64,000 bases of DNA from Anaerovibrio lipolyticus (GCF_021531495.1 NZ_JADYTY010000007.1:20140-84139); one strand, 5' to 3'; positions 9,031 through 18,061 are shown, counted from the first letter of the stretch. Numbers and translations are program-made. Notes: generated by a model from the letters alone, not told the origin.

Positions 9031-9909
9031 ATGCCAACAGCTCAGGTTATAAAAATGTATAATGGATTCTACTATCTGCAGGTGGCAGGACAGGAGGAGC
9101 TTTTGTCCTGCCGGCTGAGGGGCAGAATTAAGCGAAATAAGGGGGCAGTGGTTACTGGCGATTATGTGGAGTATCAAATGCTGGAGGACGGCACCGGTGT
9201 AATTGAAAGGTGTCTTCCTAGGCGAACTTTGCTGAAAAGACCTGCTGTGGCCAATATTGATCAGGTTTTGATAACCTTTGCAGCACGCCAGCCGGATTTG
9301 AATCAGCTGTTATTGAATCGCTTCCTTGTTTTGGCAGAGTGGTCTGGGATTCCAGAGATTGTTATTTGCATTAACAAATGTGATTTGCTGGAGGAAAAGG
9401 CGGATTTTTTGCAGGACTATGTGCAGGCAGGTTATAAATTGTTAATGGTTTCGGCTCAGGAAGGTCAGGGAATTCAGAAATTGAAAAATCTGCTTACTGG
9501 GCGGGTAACGGTATTTGCCGGCCCCTCCGGGGTAGGAAAGTCATCTCTTCTTAACGCAGTAGATAGCAATTTGGAGCTGGTCACTGGCAAAATCAGTGAC
9601 AAGATTAAAAGGGGCAAGCATACCACTAGAGCAGCTTGTCTGCTGCCATTGCCAGAGGGAGGCACGGTGGTGGATACCCCTGGCTTTAGTGCTGCAGAGC
9701 TGGAAAATATAGACAAGGCTCAGTTGGCTCATTATTTCCCAGAGTTCCGTCCTTACATTGAAAAATGTTATTATAATACCTGTACTCACAGCCATGAGCC
9801 GGATTGTGCTGTTAAGGAGGCTGTGGCAGCAGGGGCTATTTGTCAGGCCCGTTATGAGGCTTATTTGAATATTTTACAGACAATTAATGAGAGAAAGAAG
9901 GCTTATTGA
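9031..9909 (+). CDS. rsgA: Ribosome small subunit GTPase RsgA
   Basis: A circularly permuted GTPase that checks late 30S maturation. The 292 residues hold an N-terminal OB-fold (about 1-70) and the permuted GTPase order: NKCD (about 115) before P-loop GPSGVGKSS (about 164) and DTPGF (about 215). A C-terminal zinc knuckle CYYNTCTHSHEPDC starts near 246. The neighbours pknB-rsgA-rpe match the common Firmicutes order. ATG 9031 has AGGAGA just upstream. Confidence 0.95.
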   Translation: MPTAQVIKMYNGFYYLQVAGQEELLSCRLRGRIKRNKGAVVTGDYVEYQMLEDGTGVIERCLPRRTLLKRPAVANIDQVLITFAARQPDLNQLLLNRFLVLAEWSGIPEIVICINKCDLLEEKADFLQDYVQAGYKLLMVSAQEGQGIQKLKNLLTGRVTVFAGPSGVGKSSLLNAVDSNLELVTGKISDKIKRGKHTTRAACLLPLPEGGTVVDTPGFSAAELENIDKAQLAHYFPEFRPYIEKCYYNTCTHSHEPDCAVKEAVAAGAICQARYEAYLNILQTINERKKAY

Positions 9910-9910
9910 T

Positions 9911-10561
9911 ATGATAAAAATCGCTCCTTCCATCCTTTCCGCAGATTTTGCTAATTTGGGAGCAGAAGTAAAAAAAGTTGTAGATGCAGGGGCAGAATTT
10001 GTCCATATTGATGTTATGGATGGTACCTTTGTGCCAGAGATTACTTTGGGAGCAGGCATTGTGAAGGCTATTCGTCCTATAACTGATGCTGTATTTGATG
10101 TACATCTCATGGTAGAGCATCCTGATACCCATATTGAAGCCTTTGCCAAGGCTGGGGCAGATTATATAACCTTCCATGTGGAGGCTGCCAAGCATCCTCA
10201 TCGCATGATTCAGGCTATTCATGCTTTAGGCTGCAAGGCTGGCGTATCCCTGAATCCTGGCACTCCTGTTGCTATGATTGAGGAACTGCTGCCAGATGTG
10301 GATATGGTGCTGGTTATGTCTGTGAATCCTGGTTATGGCGGACAGAAGTTTATTCCTGGTTCCATAAGCAAGCTGCAGCGCATTCGCAAGGCTTTGGATG
10401 AGATAGGTTCTCAGGCTGAACTGCAGGTAGACGGGGGCGTTAACGAGGAAAATGCTCAGTCTATTATTGATGCTGGGGCAACTGTGCTGGTAGCTGGATC
10501 TGCTGTGTACAAGAGCAAGGATATTCCTGCTACTATCAAAAAGCTTCACGGCCGTGGTTAA
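9911..10561 (+). CDS. rpe: Ribulose-phosphate 3-epimerase
   Basis: Interconverts ribulose 5-phosphate and xylulose 5-phosphate in the pentose phosphate pathway. The 216-residue TIM barrel begins MIKIAPSILSADF, with HIDVMDGTFVP (metal/catalytic Asp), VHLMVEHP and the phosphate-binding DGGVN and VAGSAVY segments. I take ATG 9911, one base after the rsgA stop. An in-frame ATG at 9887 lies inside rsgA, would add eight atypical residues and lacks the AGAAAGAAGG spacing available for 9911. Confidence 0.94.
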   Translation: MIKIAPSILSADFANLGAEVKKVVDAGAEFVHIDVMDGTFVPEITLGAGIVKAIRPITDAVFDVHLMVEHPDTHIEAFAKAGADYITFHVEAAKHPHRMIQAIHALGCKAGVSLNPGTPVAMIEELLPDVDMVLVMSVNPGYGGQKFIPGSISKLQRIRKALDEIGSQAELQVDGGVNEENAQSIIDAGATVLVAGSAVYKSKDIPATIKKLHGRG

Positions 10562-10589
10562 TGAACTTTGCTAAAAAAGGAGAAAAACA

Positions 10590-11282
10590 ATGAAGAAAGC
10601 AGTTATTTTGCTATCTGGCGGTTTGGATTCTACTACCTGTATGGCAGTAGCCAAGGAGCAGGGCTATGATTTGTACCCTATTAGCTTTGACTATCATCAG
10701 CGTCACAGCATTGAGCTGGAGGGAGCCAAAAAGATAGCAGACTTTTATCAGGTAAAAAAACATTTGATTATTGAAACCAATATGGATCAGGTGGGAGGCT
10801 CTGCCCTTACCGATAAGGATATTCAGGTGCCAGAGGGGGAGATTGTTCACGAGGATAATGACATTCCTGTAACCTATGTGCCTGCCAGAAATTTAACCTT
10901 TTTGAGCTATGCCTTGGGCTATGCTGAGGTTATTGGGGCAGATCATATCTTTATCGGTGTTAATGCGGTAGATTATTCTGGTTATCCAGATTGTCGTCCA
11001 GAGTTTATTGCCAAATTCCAAGATCTGGCTGATTATGCCACCAAGGCAGGGGCGGCTGATGGCAGACATATTCGCATTGAAACTCCTTTGCAGGATTTGA
11101 CCAAGAAGGAGATTGTGCAGCTGGCCAATCGTTTAGGGGCACCTTTGCAGTTTACCCATAGCTGTTATAATGGAGGGGCCAAGGCCTGCGGCGTTTGCGA
11201 TAGCTGCAAGCTGCGCCTGAAGGGCTTCCGTGAGGCTGGTGTGGTAGATCCTGTAGAATATGAAAATGATGTTAATAGATAA
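10590..11282 (+). CDS. queC: 7-cyano-7-deazaguanine (preQ0) synthase QueC
   Basis: Converts 7-carboxy-7-deazaguanine to preQ0 with ATP and ammonia, in the queuosine precursor pathway. The 230 residues contain the PP-loop SGGLDST (8-14) and the C-terminal zinc site CYNGGAKACGVCDSC (about 191-206). It is followed 12 bases later by folE2, which supplies the dihydroneopterin triphosphate that starts the same pathway. queD and queE are not in the window. Confidence 0.95.
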   Translation: MKKAVILLSGGLDSTTCMAVAKEQGYDLYPISFDYHQRHSIELEGAKKIADFYQVKKHLIIETNMDQVGGSALTDKDIQVPEGEIVHEDNDIPVTYVPARNLTFLSYALGYAEVIGADHIFIGVNAVDYSGYPDCRPEFIAKFQDLADYATKAGAADGRHIRIETPLQDLTKKEIVQLANRLGAPLQFTHSCYNGGAKACGVCDSCKLRLKGFREAGVVDPVEYENDVNR

Positions 11283-11294
11283 GCAGGTGATTCA

Positions 11295-12086
11295 GTGAAG
11301 GACGTTCAGAATAGTATTGACCAGCGAGGGATTGCCATTCAGCGTGTAGGCATCAAGGATGCCTATTTGCCGTTTCTGATAAAAACCAAGGCAGAAGGTT
11401 ATCAGCAGGTAACAGCCAAGGTATGCTTTACCGTAGCTCTGCCTATGGAATACAAGGGCACTCATATGAGCCGTTTTTTGGAGATTCTGAATCCTTGGTC
11501 CACCAAGCCACTGGCGGAGCCAGAGATGGCGGAAATATTAAGTGAAGCCCTAGACAAGCTGCAGGCCGAAGAGGCAGCTATTAGAATTGATTTCAAATAC
11601 TTTGTGGAGCGTCAGGCTCCTGTTAGCGGCCGCTGTTCCGTGTTGGATGTGGATTGCTTCTTTGCAGGGAAGATGTCTAGAGGCAAAGCTCTGGAATTTA
11701 CTCTGGGAGTAAAAGTCCCATATACATCTTTGTGTCCTTGCAGTAAGGAGATTTCCCGTTATGGGGCTCATAATCAGCGGGGGATTTTGGCTGCGGAGTT
11801 AAGGTTCCGCCCAGGCTATGAATGTATTCTTATTGAAGATTTGGTGGAACTTTTGGAAAAGCAGGCTTCCTGTCAGATTTATCCTTTGCTGAAGCGGGAG
11901 GATGAAAAATACGTTACAGAAACCGCCTATGAAAATCCTAAATTTGTAGAGGATATTCTTCGGGATGGTGTGCTGGCTATGCGTGGTCTAGAGGGATTGG
12001 GTTGGTTCTCCCTGGCTTGTGAAAATTTTGAATCCATTCATAATCATAGTGCCTATGCTGCACATGAGGAAACAATAGGTGAGTAG
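11295..12086 (+). CDS. folE2: GTP cyclohydrolase FolE2 (type IB)
   Basis: Makes 7,8-dihydroneopterin triphosphate from GTP, the first step of folate and queuosine synthesis. Unlike zinc-dependent FolE it can use other metals, so it often functions under zinc limitation. The 263 residues show the family N-terminus DVQNSIDQRGIAIQRVGI, the TSLCPCSKEIS cysteine motif (about 145-155) and GAHNQRG. Start is GTG 11295, with CAGGTGA upstream. It is distinguished from QueF by the CPCSKEIS motif and overall length. Confidence 0.92.
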   Translation: MKDVQNSIDQRGIAIQRVGIKDAYLPFLIKTKAEGYQQVTAKVCFTVALPMEYKGTHMSRFLEILNPWSTKPLAEPEMAEILSEALDKLQAEEAAIRIDFKYFVERQAPVSGRCSVLDVDCFFAGKMSRGKALEFTLGVKVPYTSLCPCSKEISRYGAHNQRGILAAELRFRPGYECILIEDLVELLEKQASCQIYPLLKREDEKYVTETAYENPKFVEDILRDGVLAMRGLEGLGWFSLACENFESIHNHSAYAAHEETIGE

Positions 12087-12089
12087 GTT

Positions 12090-12944
12090 TTGAAAAAGCT
12101 AATTGTAAATGCAGATGATTTTGGCCTTCATACTGAGGTAAATAAGGCTGTTATTAAAGGGTATCAGCAGGGGTGCTTGAGAAGTACCTCCCTGATGCCC
12201 ACGGGGGCAGCTGTGGAGGAGGCTAGCCAGCTGGCCCGGCAGAACCCTGAACTGGGAATCGGGATTCATATTACTCTGGTGGCAGAAAAGCCTGTACTGC
12301 CTTTGGACAAGGTATCCACCTTGGTGGATGAACAGGGACATTTTCATGCTGACCATATGGTTTTTATCAAAAAATATTTGCAGGGACAGATTGATAAGGG
12401 ACAGCTTTACGCAGAGTGTGAGGCTCAGATTGCCAAAGCTATGTCTTTGGGCTTGAATATTACCCATTTGGACAGCCACCAGCATCTTCATACTCTGCCT
12501 GGGGTAACGGAAATCTGCTTGGAGCTAATGAAAAAATATAATATTCATAGGATGCGTTATCCCGGAGAAGCCTTTGGTTTTACGGGAGGCTATCATAGCG
12601 GTATGTTTCGCCGACTAGCAAAATGTGGACTTACTGCCTGTGCCATGTTGGCAAGACGCCGGGCAAAATGTTATAATATGATGATGCCTGAGCACTTCTT
12701 TGGTATGTTGGCAGGAGGCCATATGGAGAAAAAATATTTCCTGAATATTCTGAAGGCCCTGCCTGATGGGATTTCGGAGATTATGGTTCATCCTGGTTGT
12801 GATGCCAAGGCTTTGGGCAGTGTCTATGATTGGCAGTATCACTGGGAGGATGAGCTGGCTTCTGTAACCTCTGAGGAAGCTATGAGTTATTTACGGCAGC
12901 AGAAGATAGAGCTTATATCCTTCAAGGAGTTAACTCATGAATAA
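12090..12944 (+). CDS. YdjC/ChbG-family carbohydrate deacetylase (HpnK-like)
   Basis: A 284-residue member of the YdjC fold, metal-dependent deacetylases acting on N-acetylated sugars or sugar lipids. Metal-ligand motifs NADDFGLH (6-13) and HLDSHQHLH (about 126) are intact. A TTG start follows folE2 by 3 bases. The next gene, a multipass flippase-like protein, overlaps its end by 8 bases. HpnK enzymes frequently pair with such membrane proteins, so a role in envelope or glycolipid modification is inferred; the substrate is unknown. Confidence 0.85.
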   Translation: MKKLIVNADDFGLHTEVNKAVIKGYQQGCLRSTSLMPTGAAVEEASQLARQNPELGIGIHITLVAEKPVLPLDKVSTLVDEQGHFHADHMVFIKKYLQGQIDKGQLYAECEAQIAKAMSLGLNITHLDSHQHLHTLPGVTEICLELMKKYNIHRMRYPGEAFGFTGGYHSGMFRRLAKCGLTACAMLARRRAKCYNMMMPEHFFGMLAGGHMEKKYFLNILKALPDGISEIMVHPGCDAKALGSVYDWQYHWEDELASVTSEEAMSYLRQQKIELISFKELTHE

Positions 12945-13935
12945 GGTCTACGGACGAATTTTACTTTTAACATTGTTTATATTGGTAATATCCGGCGTGG
13001 TTATTTATTCCACTGTGGATATTAATACCATTCGCAATCTCCATGTATTTCAGCCTTGGTCAGTGGCATTGGCTATTTTGGCTATTACCATTGGCCTTAT
13101 ATTGGATGGTACAAGGCTGATGCATCTGGTGAAAATATCAGGGGAACGTATTACCTTGAAGCAGTCTGTACAGGTGGTTTTTGGTAATTATTTTCTGGCT
13201 ATGCTGGGGCCGGGAGCGGCGGCAGGAGCCATTGCCCAGATTATGTTCTTGCAAAAGGCCGGGATACCTGCCGGCAAGGCTGCGGTGCTGGCTATGGTCC
13301 GCACTATTGTTTCCATTTTGTTTCTGGCCTGCTGTCTGCCCTTTGTCTTTCTACATGATGCAGGGATTTTGCCGGGAGTATCCAATGATGTTATGGTGGC
13401 AGTAGGTTCAGGTATATTGCTGTTAATGGTATTGCTGGTTTATGGTATTCGCTACAATGCCTGTGATTATATGGCTGTGCGGATTTCTCGCCGGATTTCC
13501 TCACATAATGTGCGGCGAAAATTTCTTAATGTTTATCGAGATAGCAAAACTGGCATCCAGATGTTGGTCAAATCCCCTACTTCTCTGATTCGGGTATTTT
13601 TTGAATCAGGTCTGAGTTTGATTTTTATCTACATGGTGGTTCCTTGCCTGATGTTGGGCTTGGGGGCAGAGGTGGATTGGCTGACAGTAATGGGCAGAAT
13701 GATGTTTTTGAATATTCTGCTGTATTTTTCTCCTACTCCGGGAGGTTCCGGTATTGCCGAGGGCGGTTTTGTTCTGCTGTTCAGCAATAGTGTACCAGCA
13801 GGCACGGTGGGAATTTTGGCTGTTGCCTGGCGGTTTATTGCGGAATATCTGCCATTTTTCGTGGGACTGTATTATTCCATTACGGTTCTAGGCAAAGATA
13901 TTCTCCACAAGTCCATTGAGGAGACAGAGACATGA
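12937..13935 (+). CDS. Lysylphosphatidylglycerol synthase TM / UPF0104-type membrane protein
   Basis: A 332-residue polytopic membrane protein with about eight hydrophobic segments. It resembles the flippase-like transmembrane domain family (LPG_synthase_TM/UPF0104), with the typical FGNYFLAMLGPGAAAGAI near 85-102 and YFSPTPGGSGIAEGG near 262-276. It has no catalytic lysyltransferase domain, so it is not full-length MprF. It overlaps the YdjC-type deacetylase gene, which suggests the two act on one envelope lipid or polymer. Confidence 0.85.
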   Translation: MNKVYGRILLLTLFILVISGVVIYSTVDINTIRNLHVFQPWSVALAILAITIGLILDGTRLMHLVKISGERITLKQSVQVVFGNYFLAMLGPGAAAGAIAQIMFLQKAGIPAGKAAVLAMVRTIVSILFLACCLPFVFLHDAGILPGVSNDVMVAVGSGILLLMVLLVYGIRYNACDYMAVRISRRISSHNVRRKFLNVYRDSKTGIQMLVKSPTSLIRVFFESGLSLIFIYMVVPCLMLGLGAEVDWLTVMGRMMFLNILLYFSPTPGGSGIAEGGFVLLFSNSVPAGTVGILAVAWRFIAEYLPFFVGLYYSITVLGKDILHKSIEETET

Positions 13936-13941
13936 GAGCAG

Positions 13942-13971
13942 TTGCATAGTATACTGCTTTCATGATATTAT
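13942..13971 (+). promoter_or_regulatory. Probable promoter of the glucosaminidase gene
   Basis: TTGCAT (13942-13947) and TATTAT (13966-13971) are 18 bases apart and lie 44 bases before the GTG start at 14015. Plausible match only; the gap between genes here is just 79 bases. Confidence 0.45.
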
Positions 13972-14014
13972 ATATACCATTATTTTAATTGTGTTTGCGT
14001 TGGGGGCATAGATT

Positions 14015-14845
14015 GTGAAAACTAAAAAGATTTTATCCATTGCAGCCTGCGGTTTAAGCCTGCTGTTGTTTTCCGGTGCAGTGAATGTAGAGGCATCTAT
14101 TGCTATTAAGGATGGCAGTAAAACTAGAACAGTGGTCAAGGTTAATAGACAGCAAAGTCAGACTGCCCAGCATAATACCATAGCCAAGAAGGTGAAAAAG
14201 GCCCAAAAGGCTGAAGCTGGTCAGCAGGTGGAGGCTATGGACAGTGAAAGGGAGCTGAGCTTTCAGGAGCGTATTTATCAGATTTTGCATCCACGTGAGG
14301 CCGAACCTGATAAGAAGGCTGCTATCGCCAGCAGAGATGATAATATGATTATGGGTGGTGCGGTGGCTACCCAGGAGCAGTGTGTTCGTTATCTTCTCAA
14401 GCACAATCCCAACCCTAAGCTGAATGTTAGTCCACAGGAGTTGGTTTCCTACTATTATGAGGAAGGAAGCAGAACCGGTATCCGTCCAGATATTGCTTTT
14501 GCTCAGGCCTTGAAGGAAACTGGTTATTTCCGCTATGGCGGTACTGTAATTCCTGCTCAGAATAATTATTGTGGTTTGGGTACCACCAGTGCTACGGTTC
14601 AGGGGGCTTATTTTGCTACTCCTAGACTGGGGGTAAAGGCTCATATCCAGCATTTGCTGGCCTATGCTTCTGTGGAGCCTCCTCAGGACAATATTGTAGA
14701 TCCCCGCTATGAATTGGTGCGTCGGTCTTATGGCAGCAACACCCTGACTCAGTGGAAGGATTTGAATGGCCGCTGGGCAGTGCCTGGTGTAGGCTATGGC
14801 CAGAGTATTCTGGAGGATTATTATCAGGGAATTTTAAATTCCTAA
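14015..14845 (+). CDS. Secreted glucosaminidase-domain protein
   Basis: A 276-residue protein with a clear signal peptide (MKTKKILSIAACGLSLLLFS..., cleavage expected after about residue 27, VEA). A basic linker rich in Lys/Gln follows, then a C-terminal mannosyl-glycoprotein endo-beta-N-acetylglucosaminidase-like domain (about 130-276). The motif GIRPDIAFAQALKETGYF contains the likely catalytic Glu, followed by NNYCGLG. It is expected to cleave peptidoglycan glycan strands outside the membrane. GTG start with GGGGG upstream. It is probably transcribed alone. Confidence 0.88.
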   Translation: MKTKKILSIAACGLSLLLFSGAVNVEASIAIKDGSKTRTVVKVNRQQSQTAQHNTIAKKVKKAQKAEAGQQVEAMDSERELSFQERIYQILHPREAEPDKKAAIASRDDNMIMGGAVATQEQCVRYLLKHNPNPKLNVSPQELVSYYYEEGSRTGIRPDIAFAQALKETGYFRYGGTVIPAQNNYCGLGTTSATVQGAYFATPRLGVKAHIQHLLAYASVEPPQDNIVDPRYELVRRSYGSNTLTQWKDLNGRWAVPGVGYGQSILEDYYQGILNS

Positions 14846-14885
14846 GTGTGTTAACAAATAATAGAGATGTGAGGTATAGATAAAA

Positions 14886-16505
14886 ATGATTTCAACTAGC
14901 GGCGTAACCCTGCAATTTGGTAAACGTGTCCTGTTTAAGGATGTATCCATCAAATTTACTCCGGGCAACTGCTATGGCGTTATTGGTGCCAATGGTGCTG
15001 GTAAATCTACTTTTTTGAAGCTTTTGAGTGGCGATATTGAGCCAACCAAGGGCTCTATTGATATTACTCCTGGCGAGCGTATGTCTGTATTGAAGCAGGA
15101 TCACTTTGCCTTTGATGAGTATGAGGTTCTTCGTACTGTTATTATGGGTAATCAGCATCTGGTAGACATTATGGACGAAAAGGATGCTATTTATGCCAAG
15201 CCTGATTTCAGTGATGAAGATGGTATCCGTGCTGGCGAGCTGGAGGCTGAATTTGCTGAGTTGAACGGTTGGGATGCTGAGTCTGATGCAGCCAAGCTGT
15301 TGAATGGCTTGGGTATCGGTGAGGAGTATCACTATCAGAAGATGTCTGAGCTGGATCCTGCCTTGAAGGTACGTGTGCTTTTGGCTCAGGCTCTCTTTGG
15401 CAATCCAGATATTCTGCTGTTGGACGAGCCTACCAACCATTTGGATTTGGCTTCCATTAACTGGCTGGAGGACTTCTTGGCAGGCTTCGAGAACACTGTT
15501 ATTGTTGTATCCCATGACCGTCATTTCCTGAATCAGGTATGTACCCATATTGCTGATGTTGACTTTGGCAAGATTCAGCTTTATGTTGGTAACTATGATT
15601 TCTGGTATCATTCCAGTCAGCTGGCTCTCCAGCTAGCCAAGGATGCTAACAAGAAGAAGGAAGAAAAAATCAAAGAGCTGCAGACCTTTATTGCCCGCTT
15701 TGCAGCCAATGCGTCCAAGTCCAAGCAGGCTACTTCCCGTAAGAAGCTGCTGGATAAGATTACCTTGGATGATATTAAGCCATCCTCCCGCCGTTATCCT
15801 TATATTGCCTTTACTCCTGACCGTGAGGCTGGAGATCAGCTGCTGCTGGTAGAGGGGATTTCCAAGACTATTGACGGGGAGAAGGTATTGAACAATGTTT
15901 CCTTTACCGTGCGTAAGGGAGATAAGATTGCCTTTACTGGCCCTAATAGCGCCGGCAAGACCGCTCTGTTCCAGATTCTCATGGGTGAGATGGAGCCAGA
16001 TGAGGGTTCCTTCAAATGGGGTGTAACCACTACCCAGGCTTATTTGCCAAATGATAATACTGAATATTTTGAGGGCTGTGAGCTGAGCCTGACCGATTGG
16101 CTGCGGCAGTATTCCAAGGATCCAGATGAGTCATTTGTTCGTGGCTTCCTGGGCCGTATGCTGTTCAGTGGTGAGGAAAGCTTGAAGCAGGCCTCTGTTA
16201 TCTCCGGTGGTGAGAAGGTTCGCTGTATGCTGTCCAAGATGATGCTGAGCGGTGCTAATGTATTACTGATGGATGAGCCTACCAATCATTTGGATTTGGA
16301 GTCTATTACTGCTCTCAATGATGGTTTGATTAACTTCAAGGGTACCCTGTTGTTTGTATCCCATGACCATCAGTTTGTTCAGACTATTGCAGATAGAATT
16401 ATTGAGCTGACTCCAGAGGGAGTATTTGATAAGCTTACCAGCTATGATGATTTCCTGGCTGATGAGGATGTACAGGCAAGATTGGCTAAGATGTACGAGG
16501 CATAA
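14886..16505 (+). CDS. ABC-F ATPase, YbiT-like
   Basis: A soluble duplicated ATPase of 539 residues without membrane domains, i.e. a translation-factor-type ABC-F protein. Walker A motifs are GANGAGKST (about 34) and GPNSAGKTA (about 352), with two LLLDEPTNHLDL/LLMDEPTNHLDL Walker B boxes. The second signature is canonical (ISGGEKVR, about 438). The first is degenerate (MSELDPALKVRVLLAQ), as is characteristic of the YbiT subgroup. Members act at the ribosomal E site during stalled elongation. The RNA helicase gene follows 2 bases later. Confidence 0.92.
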   Translation: MISTSGVTLQFGKRVLFKDVSIKFTPGNCYGVIGANGAGKSTFLKLLSGDIEPTKGSIDITPGERMSVLKQDHFAFDEYEVLRTVIMGNQHLVDIMDEKDAIYAKPDFSDEDGIRAGELEAEFAELNGWDAESDAAKLLNGLGIGEEYHYQKMSELDPALKVRVLLAQALFGNPDILLLDEPTNHLDLASINWLEDFLAGFENTVIVVSHDRHFLNQVCTHIADVDFGKIQLYVGNYDFWYHSSQLALQLAKDANKKKEEKIKELQTFIARFAANASKSKQATSRKKLLDKITLDDIKPSSRRYPYIAFTPDREAGDQLLLVEGISKTIDGEKVLNNVSFTVRKGDKIAFTGPNSAGKTALFQILMGEMEPDEGSFKWGVTTTQAYLPNDNTEYFEGCELSLTDWLRQYSKDPDESFVRGFLGRMLFSGEESLKQASVISGGEKVRCMLSKMMLSGANVLLMDEPTNHLDLESITALNDGLINFKGTLLFVSHDHQFVQTIADRIIELTPEGVFDKLTSYDDFLADEDVQARLAKMYEA

Positions 16506-16507
16506 AA

Positions 16508-17818
16508 ATGGCAAATAAAACATTTTATGATTTAAGTGTATCAGAGTCTTTGTGCCAGTCCTTGGAGAAATTGGGCATCAAGGAGCCCACCCCGGTACAG
16601 GCAGAGGCCATTCCTGCCCTGCGAAATGGCAAGGATACCATTGTGCAGGCTCAGACCGGTACAGGCAAGACCTTGGCTTTTCTCCTGCCTATCTACGATA
16701 GAATCAAGGTGCAGGCTGACAATATTCAGACCTTGATTCTTACTCCTACCAGAGAGCTGACCTTGCAGATTGCCAAGGTGGCAGCTCAGCTGGGGAAAGC
16801 CAATGGAGTTCGTTCTCTAGCTATTTATGGCGGTCAGGATATTGAACGGCAGAAGCAGAAACTGGGGAGAGAGCCTCATGTGATTATTGGTACTCCGGGG
16901 CGTATTCTGGATCATATGCGTCGCAAGACCATTACCTTTGCTAATACTAATCGCATTGTGCTGGACGAAGCAGATGAAATGCTGCGTCGAGGCTTTTTGG
17001 AGGATGTGGAGCAGATTCTGGGTACTATGGCCAGAGATAGACAGATTATGCTGTTTTCTGCTACCATGCCGGACAAGGTAAAGGCTCTGGCTCATCGCTA
17101 TATGACAAACTTCCAGCATGTAATTATCAAGACTGAGAACATTACCTTGGACAATATTCAGCAGCGGGTTGTGGATACGGTAGAGGATTCCAAGCTGGAC
17201 AAGCTGTGCGAGCTGATTAACGAGCAGAATCCATATCTGGCTATGGTATTTTGCGGTACCAAGAGCCGGGTTTCTCAGGTGGCTATGGCCTTGGCCCGTC
17301 GAGGCTATTTGGCTGATGAGCTTCATGGGGATTTGTCCCAGTTGCAGAGAACTAATGTCCTGAAGAAGTTCAGGGAGGCCAAGCTGCAGATTTTGGTTAC
17401 TACAGATATTGCAGCCAGAGGGCTGGATATTGAAGGGGTAACTCATGTCTTTAACTATGATTTGCCTCGCAATACAGAGGAATATATTCATCGCATTGGC
17501 CGTACAGGTAGAGCAGGTCAGCAGGGTACAGCTATTACCTTTGTTAATGCTCGCCAGTATTCCCAGTTGCGGCGTATTGAGGCCGGCATTAAGAACCATA
17601 TCCAGAAGGATGTGTCCTCTCGTAGTCTGGCTTCCCGTCTTAAAAGGGAAAAGCGGGAGCGGGAAATGGCTGCCAAAAAGGCTGCTGCCGAAAAGGAACA
17701 GTCCAAGCAGGCCAAGAGCCGTTATGCCAACCGCAAAGGTTCAGAGCATAAGGGCCGTAACAATCGCTCCAGACGATTGAGAGACAAGGCCAAAAACGCC
17801 AGCCACGGTAGAAGATAA
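16508..17818 (+). CDS. DEAD-box ATP-dependent RNA helicase (CshA-like)
   Basis: A 436-residue helicase with a Q motif (KEPTPVQAEAIP), Walker A AQTGTGKT (about 48), PTRELTLQ, VLDEADEML (about 152), SAT (about 184) and HRIGRTGRAG (about 328). A lysine/arginine-rich RNA-binding tail covers about 375-436. Such helicases unwind RNA during ribosome assembly, mRNA decay and cold adaptation. It is cotranscribed with the ABC-F gene and ends just before a complex multi-hairpin region. Confidence 0.93.
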   Translation: MANKTFYDLSVSESLCQSLEKLGIKEPTPVQAEAIPALRNGKDTIVQAQTGTGKTLAFLLPIYDRIKVQADNIQTLILTPTRELTLQIAKVAAQLGKANGVRSLAIYGGQDIERQKQKLGREPHVIIGTPGRILDHMRRKTITFANTNRIVLDEADEMLRRGFLEDVEQILGTMARDRQIMLFSATMPDKVKALAHRYMTNFQHVIIKTENITLDNIQQRVVDTVEDSKLDKLCELINEQNPYLAMVFCGTKSRVSQVAMALARRGYLADELHGDLSQLQRTNVLKKFREAKLQILVTTDIAARGLDIEGVTHVFNYDLPRNTEEYIHRIGRTGRAGQQGTAITFVNARQYSQLRRIEAGIKNHIQKDVSSRSLASRLKREKREREMAAKKAAAEKEQSKQAKSRYANRKGSEHKGRNNRSRRLRDKAKNASHGRR

Positions 17819-17830
17819 AGTAAAAATAAA

Positions 17831-17960
17831 CCGCCTACTAATTAACAGTAGACGGTCAGACCGTAGACAAATATGGCAGCGAGTTATCCACACTCGCTGC
17901 CATATTTGTCTACAGTCTGTCTGCTGTATGCCTTTGGGGGGATACAGCAGTATTTTTTTG
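17831..17960 (+). terminator. Three-hairpin terminator region downstream of the helicase
   Basis: Hairpin 1: 17831-17839 pairs with 17847-17855. Hairpin 2: 17863-17884 pairs perfectly with 17892-17913 (22 bp) and extends outward with one mismatch to 17857/17919. Hairpin 3: CTGCTGTAT (17921-17929) pairs with ATACAGCAG (17942-17950) and is followed by TATTTTTTTG, a standard intrinsic terminator. Bases 17920-17927 can alternatively pair with 17845-17852, prolonging hairpin 2 and opening hairpin 3. That gives a possible antiterminator/terminator switch. Confidence 0.8.
17884..17892 (+). promoter_or_regulatory. Perfect DnaA box in a hairpin loop
   Basis: TTATCCACA, the consensus DnaA-binding 9-mer, spans the 7-base loop and the closing base pair of the perfect 22-bp inverted repeat 17863-17913. 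One such 9-mer would be expected about every 130 kb on both strands, so chance is possible. Confidence 0.5.
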
Positions 17961-17989
17961 TCCAAATTGGTTGAAAAACAAATGTAATC

Positions 17990-18018
17990 TTGTTTTTCCT
18001 TGTTTTTTGGCCTACAAT
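17990..18018 (+). promoter_or_regulatory. Promoter of the PHP phosphoesterase gene
   Basis: TTGTTT (17990-17995), a 17-base spacer and TACAAT (18013-18018) precede the ATG at 18062. Confidence 0.55.
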
Positions 18019-18061
18019 AGAAACGAGATTGAAATGGAGATGAAATTACGGAGGCCTCAAA

